Assembly: GCA_024449915.1 (NCBI GenBank)
Contig: JAMZAV010000643.1
Span: 248,001 to 312,000 of the forward strand
DNA: 64,000 nt
DNA from: Sweltsa coloradensis
Taxonomy: Eukaryota; Arthropoda; Insecta; Plecoptera; Chloroperlidae
Direction: 5' to 3'
The notes below the pieces were generated by a model. The model was not told where the DNA came from. It did no database searches and was given only the letters and a program-made list of their open reading frames with translations. Shown here piece by piece: positions 37,601 through 46,902 of the stretch (the first letter of the stretch is position 1; every line of letters begins with the position of its first letter). Both the position numbers and the translations under genes were made by a program.

Positions 37601-40600
37601 ACTACGCTACAGATGGTGGGTGGCTCGTGGTTTAGTCATAAATCTAACTAGTTCTAGATTTTATCAGCCGAGAATCACTTACATGAGTGGATTACAAAGT
37701 CGCAGCCTTACAAACGGATGTCTGTTTTTATGTAGGCAAAGAACCATTGGTAACTTGGGATAGAAGTTGTTAAGAGTAGGGATGCACAACGATAGATATA
37801 TAGTCAAAATGGTGCCTGGTTTTGATCGACAATATTGTACGATAACTTTTCCAAACGTTTGATCAAGATTGGATGTCAAGTTACCACAAAACAATTTTGA
37901 CGTAAATAATGCAACTTTTTAGCCTCTGCAGTTGGGAAATTTTAAATTACTAATAATTAATTATAATCATTCACAAAATAGAAGAATACATTCAAAGTGG
38001 TGGTACTGTGGTCGCTTAAAAACTGGAAATATATTATATGACGTGTTTTGCAGGAAAATGTGCAATTTGATTGTATTTAAATTATTATCGATTATTGAAG
38101 TGTTTTTTAATATTGATTATCATTTGCATTCCTGGTTACGAGGAATCATCAAACATTCAAAGGACTAAACCATGGCACATGTCATTTAAATTAACCCCGT
38201 TGTACTATTACCGGTACTTGTATAAGCTGAAATTTGCAGCCAACTACCCCCGTGCCTTCGTCTGGTGGATCGGGATGCACGCAGTCATGTTCTTCTTCCT
38301 CTTCCGAGAGTTCTACAAGGATTCCTACATCAAGAAACAGGCGAGAATAGCAAAGACAAAAGCAGATGCAAAAGTGAGTAGCCTTGAGATATTTTTTTTA
38401 AGACGATGTGATAGTCGCGAAATTAAAACTACGCAAAATTACAGTTTTTCGTGATATCTCGACTTTTGAGAAGGATGCAAAATACGTATCTAAAAACTGA
38501 TTCTAGACCAAATTGTGGTTTTTAGATGAGCGTAGCGAGCGAAGCAAAGATTCCATTCTACTACACTGGAGAAAAAAATCCGGAATGTTTTTTTTTTCTT
38601 TTTTTTCTTTTTTTTTCTTTTTGTATTTTTGTGTGTTTGTCCACACGATTCCGGCTAAACCGATACTCCAATTGCGATGAAATTTTGTGGAGGTCTTTGA
38701 AATCTCCGAACTTAGAACTGCACGGTTCAAAAAATCGATTGAAAAATTATTTCTCATGAAAATCACAATTTTACGATTTTTTTCGATTTTCTTGTTTTTT
38801 CTGTTTGTATTTTTGTGTGTTTGTTAACACGATTCCAGATAAACCGATACTCCAATTTCGATAACATTTTCTGGAGGGCTTTGAAATCTTTGGGTTTAGA
38901 TCTGCCACGTTTGTGGGCGCAATCAAAAGATTATTTCTCATGAAAATAGGAATTTTACGATTTTTTTTCGTTTTTCTTTTTGTTTCTGTTTGTATTTTTG
39001 TGTGTTTGTTAACACGATTCCGGCTAAACCAATAATCCAATTGCAATGAAATTTTAAGGAGGCCTTCGAAATCTCTGAACTTAGAACTGCACGAATCGAA
39101 ATATCAATCAAAAAATTATTTCTCATGAAAATCGCAATTTTCCTTTTTTTTCAATTTTTAAAAAAATTCTTCGACTTATAACACCTACATGCTTTCTCCA
39201 ATTGTAATGATTTTTTTACATACTTTTAATTTTATGAATTAATATATTCCTGTGAAATTTGAGCGCAATCGGATTTTTTTTTTTTTTTTTTAAATTGCAA
39301 TTTTACGATTTTTTTTTTTTTTTAACATTCTTCGACTTATAACACCTACATGCTTTATCCGATTGTAATGATTTTTTCACAGAACCGTAATTTTATGAAT
39401 TAATGTATTTGTGTGAAATTTAAGAACAATCAAACAATTATTTCTCTTAATTAATAATTGCAATTTTACGATTTTGCTATGAAGCTGAGATAATGCTAAG
39501 ACTTTTATAATTTTCATTTTCTTTTAAAAGTGAAAGGTGTTTAAGATTAAAAAACAATACATCTAAACATTGCTAAGACGGATTTTATAATTTTTGTTTT
39601 GTTTGATAAATATGATTTTTGCATTGTTTGAAAATGTATGTTTTTTGTGAAAAAATCTATATTTCCCTCAATGCACCAATTACGCTCATCCAGCAACGCG
39701 GCGGGACTTAAGCGTTTTCCTAGTGTTAGAATTATATAATGCAAGAAAAAAATGTTCAAATATAATAATCGGTGCGGTTTGTATTTAAGATATGCATTTA
39801 ATTAATTAAAATTCTAATAAAAAACATAATTACCTTCACATTACAATATTTTTTTGTACAGGCTATAGTTCTCACAAAACCACATATCGGTCTAGAATCA
39901 GTTTGTAATTTTGCATTGTTTTAATTTTGCGACTATCCCATCCTCTTAATAACCGTCAATTTTGCGCCACATTAGCGTGGTTGGCGAATGGGAATTGGGA
40001 AGGGGAAAGTGATGAACAATTAATCTGTGAAACAATAATGACATTTGTGTAATCCGTAAAAATGATTAGATATTGAATTCCGGGACATTTTGTGTCCCCG
40101 AAAATTCAACCCAGGATACAGGACGAAGGATTGTAATCCCAAACAATCCCGGAAAATCCGGGACGGGTGGCAACCCTAGTATAGATGCTTCAAAGTGCTG
40201 TACTATTTTTTCAATTTAAAGTATGGTTTTCCAATCCTATTTTATTTTAGTAGGAGTTGTGAAAGTTTTTCTTCAGTTGGTAATCATTCAAACTTGATGA
40301 CATAATTTCAAACTAAAAATATGGTAAAACTTCATACTCAAGTTTTGAAAGTTGTCAGAAAAATAGATACTACAAAACGCTTTAAAATGACACTTGAATA
40401 TGCTATGTACACCCGGCGTCAGAAGTAAATCAAGGGGTATCGTTCTATGTACAACTATACCCTGCCCTTGATTTACTTCTGATGCCGGTTGTACCTGTAC
40501 CTCTATTATCAAATGAACAAACAAATATTAATAATACAGAACTATTTGTAAAATAACTTCAAAACTGAGTTATAAAATTAACTCAATGTTGTTGTTGTTC

Positions 40601-40759
40601 CAGGCTTCGCACGAGTCACTGACGGACGTTGACAACAACATCAAGATGAACGGACATTCCAACGGACATTCCAACGGGTATTCCAACGGTCTGAGAGGGG
40701 CTCAAGACTATTACATGAAAGCGTCATCCCTGGAGCCGCACCAGCGAATCACCGGCTAA
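28040..40759 (+). CDS. ELOVL: Very-long-chain fatty acid elongase gene (whole locus, spliced)
   Basis: The product is a 3-ketoacyl-CoA synthase of the ELOVL family, which condenses malonyl-CoA with a fatty acyl-CoA as the first step of the elongation cycle in the ER membrane. Recognised coding exons are 28,040-28,098, about 30,895-31,068, 33,416-33,499, 35,458-35,514, 36,186-36,291, 37,479-37,615, 38,240-38,373 and 40,604-40,759. In sequence they read out the family's order of motifs: WYYFSKFTEFMDT, FFVLRKKNEHVSMLHVIHH with the catalytic HxxHH box, FVHIIMYSYYLLAAMGP, and a basic C-terminus. Sequence closeness to arthropod ELOVL1/7-type elongases is strong. Problems: exon 2 is full of indels, the exon 1/2 phase is off by one base, and about 20 residues expected between the 37.5-kb and 38.2-kb exons are not found. 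The rest of the gene reads cleanly, so I take it as a real, probably functional gene. Confidence 0.93.
28099..30199. other. ELOVL: ELOVL intron 1, repeats and otherwise nothing recognised
   Basis: Holds the second copy of the exon 1 duplication (to 28,620), then about 600 bp without features, then repeat family E at 29,262-29,470. The 98-residue frame at 28,903-29,199 has no recognisable domain. Confidence 0.5.
29262..29470 (+). repeat. Dispersed repeat family E, copy 2
   Basis: Shares GGAGGTGCCGGGT and GTTCGGTCTGTAACGTGA followed by ACGTGACATACGCACAGACGG with 11,527-11,690, same order and strand. Confidence 0.65.
30200..30900 (+). repeat. ELOVL: Five imperfect tandem copies of ELOVL intron-1 end plus exon-2 start
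   Basis: Units are marked by CCTAGG(T/C)GTTCCTCAAGG-like sequence at about 30,203, 30,355, 30,495, 30,716 and 30,850. Each is followed by ACACCGCTCTTGTTCTGC-like sequence, and in the third unit by an intact TTTCAG acceptor at 30,545. After that acceptor, 30,546-30,640 reads SRTKDWLV, then PTPQYIYLLLVKV. That is the start of a typical ELOVL second exon (DPRTKDW..SP.P...YLLLVKV), but it derails before the GPR.MENRKP motif. Copies differ by many short indels. Confidence 0.7.
30895..31068 (+). CDS. ELOVL: ELOVL exon 2, best-placed copy, indel-damaged
   Basis: The last 54 bases (31,015-31,068) read cleanly as LIAYNLFQVLFSTWLFYE, the conserved second-TM segment of ELOVL proteins. They end at a GTAAGT donor at 31,069, in phase 0, which matches the next exon. 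Upstream, fragments of the expected motifs appear in shifting frames: GATTGG (DW) at about 30,909, TTAGGACAAGAATCATGGAA (near G-P-R-I-M-E) at 30,975, and AAACCTGGCAATACG after that. At least three single-base indels are needed to keep one frame, so this is either sequence error or a damaged exon. The acceptor is not clean; the start is approximate. Confidence 0.7.
31069..33415. other. ELOVL: ELOVL intron 2, nothing recognised
   Basis: AT-rich intronic sequence without recognisable genes, long repeats or transposon ends. It ends in the acceptor TCTCTGTCCACAG. Confidence 0.6.
33416..33499 (+). CDS. ELOVL: ELOVL exon 3 (28 codons)
   Basis: Phase 0 at both ends; acceptor CCACAG at 33,415, donor GTAAGT at 33,500. 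It encodes IGMSGWLTGRYSFQCEPVDY followed by SKHPQTTR. This is the loop with the conserved C-x-PVDYS motif that precedes the catalytic region in ELOVL1/4/7 proteins. Confidence 0.95.
33830..34258 (+). repeat. Dispersed repeat family G, copy 2
   Basis: Colinear with 24,757-25,200 (see that entry). The copy here starts CTTGGCCCAGCTCGAGAAAA and ends AAAAAAGTTGGCCCGAGCTC, so the outermost bases may form a short imperfect terminal inverted repeat. Confidence 0.75.
34330..34790 (-). pseudogene. LINE 3'-end fragment (5'-truncated non-LTR retrotransposon)
   Basis: On the minus strand the translation reads VRLQWFGHMKRIQKDRILK, then in a shifted frame RMRWEEVMAMDVKRE, then back in the first frame to NTAWERVNQERWWEDG. 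This is the C-terminal region after the reverse transcriptase in many animal LINEs. It is closely related to the better copy at 62,922-63,341 (LRWFGHMKRMQKDRIP). The two frame changes and the missing RT domain show a dead, 5'-truncated copy. It lies antisense in ELOVL intron 3, where it should be harmless to the coding sequence. Confidence 0.85.
35458..35514 (+). CDS. ELOVL: ELOVL exon 4 (19 codons)
   Basis: Acceptor TTTCCAG ends at 35,457 and donor GTATGA begins at 35,515; phase 0 at both ends. It encodes MVHACWWYYFSKFTEFMDT, the very conserved KFTEFMDT motif immediately before the histidine-box exon. Confidence 0.96.
35515..36185. other. ELOVL: ELOVL intron 4
   Basis: AT-rich. Around 35,768-35,860 a CTAGGGATGCACAAC start and a nearby ATCGATAG suggest a hAT-like transposon end (a similar GTAGGGATGCACAACGATAG occurs at 37,769). 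No complete element can be delimited. Ends at CTGGCTCAG. Confidence 0.5.
36186..36291 (+). CDS. ELOVL: ELOVL exon 5 with catalytic histidine box
   Basis: Encodes IFFVLRKKNEHVSMLHVIHH followed by GCMPMSVWFGVKFTPG. The HVIHH sequence is the HxxHH box required for the condensation reaction in the ELOVL family. All three histidines are present. Acceptor CTCAG ends at 36,185; the exon ends with one base of a Gly codon before GTATTA at 36,292, completed by GT at 37,479. Confidence 0.97.
36292..37478. other. ELOVL: ELOVL intron 5
   Basis: AT-rich intron with one definable insertion, the hAT-like MITE at 37,145-37,245. It ends at the acceptor TTTGTTCCAG. Confidence 0.6.
37145..37245. mobile_element. 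Short hAT-like MITE (about 101 bp)
   Basis: Starts CAGTGGTTCCCAAC and ends GTTGGGAACCAGTG, a near-perfect 14-bp terminal inverted repeat (one mismatch). Flanks TTCTCTAC (37,137-37,144) and TTCTATAC (37,246-37,253) form an 8-bp target duplication with one mismatch, the size used by hAT transposases. The ends resemble the MER5/Charlie-type termini known from other animals. No coding sequence. Confidence 0.85.
37479..37615 (+). CDS. ELOVL: ELOVL exon 6
   Basis: Encodes GHSTFFGFLNTFVHIIMYSY followed by YLLAAMGPQYQRYLWWKKHL and TTLQM. It holds the conserved N-x-x-VH-x-x-MY-x-YY segment and the K-x-x-T-x-x-Q motif. The exon ends in phase 0 at GTGGGT (37,616). The protein should continue with about 20 residues (typically QF...H..QLLF..C) that are not found before the next exon. 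Confidence 0.96.
37616..38239. other. ELOVL: ELOVL intron(s) 6, one short exon not found
   Basis: By comparison with the family, roughly 55-60 coding bases should lie here. I see no reading frame with the expected QLLF-CNYP pattern. A TTTTGCAG acceptor-like site at about 38,053 is followed by GTGCAATTT (VQF) at 38,060, but the next codons do not fit. Either the exon is damaged in this sequence or the real splice pattern differs. Confidence 0.4.
38240..38373 (+). CDS. ELOVL: ELOVL exon 7 (last transmembrane segment and basic tail)
   Basis: After an AAATTTGCAG acceptor the frame reads ANYPRAFVWWIGMHAVMFFF followed by LFREFYKDSYIKKQARIAKT and KADAK, ending at GTGAGT (38,374) in phase 0. It contains the last transmembrane helix and a lysine-rich cytosolic stretch. 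The start phase needs one base from the unseen preceding exon. Confidence 0.93.
38409..39947. repeat. Inverted-repeat element containing repeat family B, copy 2
   Basis: Left end about 38,409-38,523 (GTGATAGTCGCGAAATTAAA, then TCTAGACCAAATTGTGGTTTT) is matched in inverse at about 39,865-39,947 (AAAACCACATATCGGTCTAG, then TTTAATTTTGCGACTATCCC). The body 38,526-39,722 is family B, opposite in strand to 4,187-4,985, with subrepeats of about 185 bp marked by TATTTCTCATGAAAAT at about 38,749, 38,931 and 39,118. No transposase. Confidence 0.75.
40407..40494. repeat. Short hairpin MITE (family D), copy 2
   Basis: GTACACCCGGCGTCAGAAGT plus AAATCAAGGGG (40,407-40,437) faces CCCTTGATTTACTTCTGATG plus CCGGTTGTAC (40,465-40,494). 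This gives arms of about 30 bp with few mismatches around a short loop; the second copy is at 6,101-6,180. It lies about 110 bp upstream of the last ELOVL exon. Confidence 0.85.
40604..40759 (+). CDS. ELOVL: ELOVL last coding exon (51 codons plus stop)
   Basis: Acceptor TTGTTGTTCCAG ends at 40,603; phase 0. It encodes ASHESLTDVDNNIKMNGHSN, then GHSNGYSNGLRGAQDYYMKA, then SSLEPHQRITG and TAA at 40,757. The tail has a threefold NGHSNGHSNGYSN repeat from a 12-base unit, is hydrophilic, and does not end in a classical KKxx ER-retention motif. C-terminal tails vary most within the family. Confidence 0.93.
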   Translation, partial: ASHESLTDVDNNIKMNGHSNGHSNGYSNGLRGAQDYYMKASSLEPHQRITG

Positions 40760-40984
40760 CACTCTTTATAATGCTCATTATTCACCTCGCCGGCCCATTC
40801 ATAACGCAACGGTTCAGGTAGAGCGGCGATTCTAGTTGACGGCTACGGATATCACACTTATCGATATTGCGCAAAAGTTTTGATACTGATAATGATATTT
40901 TTAAATTTTAATAATTGCGTAAAGATTTTGTGTCCCATTTTGTTATTACCTACTGTAATTTTGTTGAGCCAAAAAGAATGTTAA

Positions 40985-41703
40985 TTAACCCATTGAGCCA
41001 CCAGTTGATTTTGCTTATTTTGCCCGTACGGATCCAGTTAAATCCGTATTACGGGGGATGGCACCCGGCCGCACCCTGCCTACGGGCCGAAATCGTATAA
41101 ATGCACAAAATTGAAGGCCTAGGCCTATTGTTTTTAGTTCATATGCTTTGATTTTCTAGTTTATATTCCCGCCAGCCCTAGGCCTAGCCCTACTTGTGGC
41201 ATCGTCTCCTTTTATCTTGGCTAGAAGTACTCTAGTCTTCATCCACATCATTATTATCGCTTGCATCATTTGCAAGCTAATCAACAACACTTCCTGAATC
41301 TCACAATATATCACGCTCATTGGAAATTCAGCACAATCGCCTTCAGATTCGCCATCTCATAACTTTCAGGAGCTTTACGTCAGTTTTACGAAGTAATCAA
41401 CAGCTGAGAAGCCTATTTCTGTTACGGCGCACCGCCTTGATAATTTGTAGGCCTTCATATTATTTGTAGTCGTCTGTGAAATGGCCGTGTTCGAGAATTT
41501 ATCGGGGAAAAAAGTCGACCACGTCGGTAAAAGAGTCAGCCTCCATATAGTGCTGCTATCTGTGTGAGATTTACTGAACTACGCCAGTTTGGCGCGAATT
41601 GAAAGACGAACTGAACGGACACGGAACTGTTCCGTATGTAAATTTTTGGGCCATACTTGTGGAATACGGAACGGTTCCGTAAGTCAGCGCCAATGGGTTT
41701 AAA
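40985..41703. mobile_element. piggyBac-like non-autonomous element
   Basis: Left end TTAA-CCCATTGAGCCACC at 40,985; right end GCGCCAATGGGTTTAA at about 41,687-41,702. The ends form an imperfect terminal inverted repeat (CCCATTG-GC) next to TTAA on both sides, the target used by piggyBac transposases. Inside, GGAACTGTTCCGTA and ACGGAACGGTTCCGTAAG near the right end are subterminal repeats. No transposase ORF. Confidence 0.6.
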
Positions 41704-42089
41704 ATATCGGGAAAATTTGACATCAGGAAATTTAAAAGCAAATTGTTATCAATTTAGGGTAAATATCAATATTGTATCAAAATATTGATATTTTTGCCTC
41801 TCTAGACGATTGTGATTGGTTTTTCGTCCATGTGTCGTTTATATTACCAAGATATTTGATTATCTATTTATTTTACATTTTTGTGTTCATTGAAAAATGA
41901 AAATGTAATCTACGTCGGTTTTGACGATAGTCCGTATCATACATTGTACGTACCACAACTTGCATGACCATGTTTGGTACGATTCGAACATTCCAGTTTG
42001 TCGTCTCGATCGACCTCGTTAGAACACGGGTGATTGTGTGTGATCAAATCCAGTGATTATACAGTAGTTCCAGTGTAGATATTGAGAAT

Positions 42090-42157
42090 CGATGTGTGTC
42101 CACTCTCGATGTGTGTCCACTCTCGATGTGTGTCCACTCTCGATGTGTGTCCACTCT
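42090..42157 (+). repeat. Four-copy 17-bp tandem repeat
   Basis: Four exact units of CGATGTGTGTCCACTCT, followed by a partial CGATGT. Too short and regular without spacers to be a CRISPR array. Confidence 0.95.
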
Positions 42158-43069
42158 CGATGTAACAGCATTGTTCATTAGTCTTCCATCATCTCGGCCT
42201 ATAATCCAATGTTACATTTCTAAAAGACTTCAGGTACGGAAATTATTACCCTTGAGCTACCAACCGTAGGTAAATGCCACTACATAATATAATATTATAC
42301 TGTACACATACACAATAACTTTGCTGTGTTTTTTTGCATCCAAGTGATATAATAACTAAAAACTAAAAAGTACAAGACTTGTTATAATCTAATATATTCT
42401 AATACTACTACTGTTACTCTGTGTGGGTATATATTTAAGACTTTACAAAGCTTACTAGTTTTCATAATAAAATATACTACACCAATAGCCATGACATAAA
42501 ATGGTTTACTTTGAACATACATACCGGTACATGAATGTGCAATCTTGCCAATTATTATTCATTTCTAGTAGCACAAGAAGGAAGGTTGCTGAATTTTTAA
42601 AACAGGCTTACATTCCAAACTTTGTTTTTTGCAAGTTGGGTCAAAACAGTCGTTTTATGTAGACTACCCTTTTTATTGTTATATCTTTCTTTTACAAACC
42701 CACATTCACCAATATTTTCTGCAAAATTGTATGAAATATTGATGCGTTAAGTAAATAAATTCGTATTTATAGTCAACCATTCAGTCATATAGGCTAACTG
42801 ATTTTTAGTGGGGGACATTAAACCAAAGTGACCAAGCCAACCCAGCCGATAATAACCAACCAAAGATCAATATTTTTTAATAGGAAATAAAGCATTCATT
42901 TATTTTTTCTTTTTCATTTTTTTTAAACAGATTTTCAGTACTTCTTATTGATTTTAGGGAATCTTTGTCATCTGTTGACAGTTTATTCAGTTGAACTTGG
43001 ACATACAGTACATATACATACAGGAATAGATAATAATAATAATCAAAACTCATTTCCAACAATGTCGGG

Positions 43070-43400
43070 TTGAGTGGTGTTCTTCACACCGATATCTAGG
43101 GCACGAAACTATTTTTTGCCGAGATTGCCAGGCTCAGCGTTTCTTCATCATCATCATCATCATCATCATCGTCATCATCATCGTCATCTTCATCCTGCAT
43201 CATCTGCTTCTCCACTAATTTTCTCCACTCCTTCCTGTCCTCCCACAGCTTCAATTCCGTCACCTGGTTCCACGATTCACCTCTCTCTTCAACGTCTCCT
43301 TCGATCAATCTTCCCCATCTTTCTCTCGGTCTTCCTACTTTTCTTTTACCTTCCTCTCCTGCTTCGAAGTAAATAATAAAATTCTTGGGCAAACACATGT
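43070..43400 (-). pseudogene. LINE C-terminal fragment ending in an ATC microsatellite
   Basis: The minus-strand frame reads EGKRKVGRPRERWGRLIEGD, then ESWNQVTELKLWEDRKEWRK and LVEKQ. This matches the GRPR.RW...DRKEWR.LV pattern that closes the ORF of many animal LINEs. The ORF runs into a poly-Asp tract caused by an ATC microsatellite at about 43,145-43,192. It is a short, 5'-truncated relic, a different subfamily from 34.3 kb and 62.9 kb. Confidence 0.75.
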
Positions 43401-45620
43401 TATTCCAAAGTTTCAAAATATTCCCTTGGTAGTAGGGCCTAATTCTAACATTTAGGCAAGAAACACATTTTATAACGTAAAGGCTGACTAACGAACCAGG
43501 CGGAATACGAGTCAGAATCATTGCCACACAGCGTTGAGCGTTCGTGTTAGTCTTATCTGTCTGTACAGTGTTGGGCTAAGACACCATTCAGTTTTCGACA
43601 TCACACAACATTTTGATTTATGTTAGGCCTACATAATTTTTTTTGAAAAACATTCTTTTAAAAAAAATATGATTTAGTGGGCTAGCTAAGAAAGGTTTGT
43701 AAAGTATCTGTATAGCCATAAATGCACAACGTGTTTGTTCACACACTTGTGTTTTATGACCAGGCACTTCCACTACCAGAAATTCATTTTCTTGGGAACA
43801 CAATATGTCCTGAATATTTTTTTCCTTAATCACCTCAAATTCTTATCCAAATTACATAGTTATTTTAAATATCAAATCCAAATATTGATATCAAAAATAT
43901 TCCATCAATTTAGTTTTAAAATAATATTGATATTTTTGTCCAGCCTTTATAACAATGTCTCCCACTCTTTACTATTTGTTCTTGTTACTAAGTGAGTTAG
44001 GAAAAAAATGTATTTATTTATTATTATGTATTTAGGTCTATTCCTTACATTCCCAGAACACCAAGTTACGTTTAGGGCTAGATTAAGAATCGTAACTTAT
44101 GATTCCGTACGTTATAGCGTATGGTGTCTTATGAATATGATCATAAATCAAAAGACACTGTAGCGTTCGGACACAGAACAACATACAAATACTCTCATCC
44201 AGCAAAGCTTTGATAGTTGTGTCGGCTTTGATGGTTTTAACCGCACATATAAAAGGAAGTTCGGTGTTTAATGATGATTCATTTGTCTACCACACACATC
44301 TACTATCATTATCATAACGGAAAACTAAATTGCTAACGTTGGAAGTAACCTGTTTTTGCACACGCTTATTTTCTCCGTCAAGAGCTTTAAATAATGTCAT
44401 TGCTTTGTGAATGGGCCCCACCTCAAACTTCTGTACTTTACATCTCATACGAATATTTTTCATAAGAATAATAATAGAATTTTATATTGCTGTAGCCTTT
44501 TCATTCGTGAAAACAAATGTGTATTTGAATAGTAGACAAATTTGATGGGCATGTTTCACGTATCACGTATCATCGATAAGAAAATTTAAATCAAATGTCG
44601 TTATGACATTTTGCCACGTTGTGAATCACCGACTACGTATTGATCTAGAACCAGTGTATTTCACAAGTTTGCAATTTGGAAGATTAATTGAAATTGGTTT
44701 TGATTATTTCTTTTAATGTTTTAAAACTTTGTGAAAATCTTGTATTTTTAATTAAAACATAATTTGTGGAACTTATTTTATTTTTTATTGATTTTGAATC
44801 GATGATTTAAAATAAATAAAATATAAATAAAAACGTTTTCACACTTCCCCATTTACATGTTTATAAACTAACATGTATTTAATAATTGGAGTTGTTTGTA
44901 GCCTATATTTTTTAGTAGTTTTACAATTTGGGATTTTGTATTTGTTATAGAATGCATTCCATTCAATCAATATTTGATACAACACAAATTTGTGTGGAAA
45001 AAGGTACCTACACAATAGCATTTTGTCCAATTATTCTAAGATTTTTTTCTTATAAGTTTTAATGCATTAATTTTGGTATGTAGCCTACAGTTTTGTTTTT
45101 TGTATCCATATTGTTCTGTTGACAACATTTATTGATTATATTTATCGTATCTATTTTGTATTTTGTATGAAGCATGAAAATAAAACTTTTAAAATGTTCA
45201 TACAGTGTCAACACGAATAAGCAATCAAAATAATAGTACCTAAATTAGAAAGCCAATAACAATACAACAATATGCATTCATTACTTAGCATATGTAAAAT
45301 GAATTTTAATTTGATTCATCTACATTATGTCGCCACTATTTAAGCCCCAAGCCTGATGGAATAGCAATACCATTCTGTGCAGGCTAGCGTAATAAAGTCA
45401 GGAACAGCACACCGTGGTAAAATGAAAGCAATGATGATTAGATTGATTACTCTATTACTGTAGTTATTATTATGAATCTCGAAATCAAGGTACTGTGGAA
45501 CTGGATATTGTGTGGACGGTATATTATGTGTTTCTTTATACAATATTATATATTATATACGTAATAAAATGCTGATAATACAAAACGTGTCGACATTTAT
45601 TTTTTTGTCAAGCTTTCTCT
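43401..45620. other. AT-rich non-coding stretch, no gene seen
   Basis: No exon recognised. Motifs CAATATTGATATTTTTG-like at about 43,880-43,940 recall similar sequence near 41,755-41,800 and may be transposon subterminal remnants. Confidence 0.5.
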
Positions 45621-45621
45621 T

Positions 45622-46902
45622 ATATAGTGCGTTTACTTGCGAGTAGAACACATTGTTCTCTTCGAGAGCGGAGTTCTTTTGTATGTCAGCTAATTGAATA
45701 CTATACAATTCCAGATACCGAGGAGCAACAAGCCAGAAGATTGAGAATAAGATTAGACTAGGATGTCATAAAAATATTTAATTAATTCATAAAGTAATAA
45801 ATAAGTTTATCCAATATAACCATTTCCTCTTGAAATCATTATTAAAATCAAAATCAAATGCTATTACAAAAATGTATGATTTTTTGTAAGTTTTATCCAC
45901 TTTGAATGTAAAAAATCGGACATCATTTACGGTTTTTAAGTATTTTATTTACATTTATTTTGTATAATTACAAAATACTTAACCCTCCGTCACTCGCGCG
46001 GAATTTCTTAACACCATCCCTCGCGTGGGGTTTCTCAAACCCCAAATTATTTTGGGCTGTAATTAGTGCAGTAGGATGTTTTGGGTATTTCTTTCTGTGC
46101 TCATATGATTTGTGGAACTACTATGTAGGTGGTTGTTACTAGGAGGACAGTGAAATAAAATGCCAATGAACCATTTTGTATGAAATATTTTTTTATTGTA
46201 TTTTTCAGATAAAAAAAATGGACATTTTCAAAATATTAAAAAAAGGTGTCAAAATAATGCAATTTTAAGTTTTGTTTCACTTTTTAGTAATAAACATGAA
46301 CCAGTTTAAATTGCAAGAAGAATTTTTTCAAAATTCTAAAATTTCAAAATTTAAGCAAAAATAGCATTGAGTTTCCCTATGCAGTTACTGTAACGTGATC
46401 ACTCGCATGGGGTTTCAGCAACCCCAGCCACGTTCAGACCGGCAATATAACGACACTAAAAGCCCCAATGATTAGAGGATTACAAATTTCGCTAACATAT
46501 AGAGTGACTTGAAGGTACTGAGAATCTAGAGTCGGTAAAACAGTCCGATGCAGAGAAATAGAATCGAATGTAGACCCTGGGGTTTGTAGAACCCCACCGT
46601 AAATGAAGGCCGATTTTTTTTGTTCAAAGTGGATAAAACTTACAAAAAATCATACATTTTTGTAATAGCATTTATTTTAATTTTAATAGTGATTTCAAGA
46701 GTTGATGATTGTATTGGATAAACTTATTTATCATTTTATGAATAAAATATTTTTATGACATCCTAGTCTAATCCTATTGTCAATCATCGGCCGTGTTGCT
46801 CCTCGTAATCTGAAATTGTATAGAATTCAATTAGCTGACATACAAAAGAACTCCGCTCTCGAAGAGAACAATGTGTTCTACTCGCAAGTAAACGCACTAT
46901 AG
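45622..46902. mobile_element. DNA transposon relic with inverted repeats of about 310 bp, TA target
   Basis: Arms 45,622-45,944 and 46,594-46,902 are inverted copies: TAGTGCGTTTACTTGCGAGT and AACACATTGTTCTCTTCGAG on the left, their complements on the right. The outer ends sit next to TA on both sides. The centre (45,945-46,593) begins TTAACCCTCCGTCACTCGCG and has three GGGGTTT-N4/5-AACCCC palindromes (about 46,028, 46,409 and 46,580). No transposase is recognised; long-TIR Tc1/mariner-type non-autonomous elements would fit the TA target. Confidence 0.75.

Larger units (their letters stand above)
38374..40603. other. ELOVL: ELOVL intron 7, filled with transposon sequence
   Basis: Contains an inverted-repeat element (38,409-39,947) and the family D hairpin (40,407-40,494). 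At about 40,083-40,178 there is a G/C-rich segment ending CCGGGACGGGTGGCAACCCTAG, which looks like one end of a DNA transposon whose other end I cannot find. Confidence 0.7.
40760..43069. other. ELOVL 3' flank / possible 3' UTR
   Basis: AATAAA-type signals occur near 42,754 and 42,883 but I cannot decide which, if any, ends the ELOVL mRNA. The interval holds a piggyBac-like element and a 17-bp tandem repeat; no other gene is seen. Confidence 0.4.

Noticed and set aside
42090..42157. Regular direct repeats that could suggest a CRISPR-like array
   Set aside because: A 17-bp unit with no spacers in a eukaryotic genome; simple tandem duplication.
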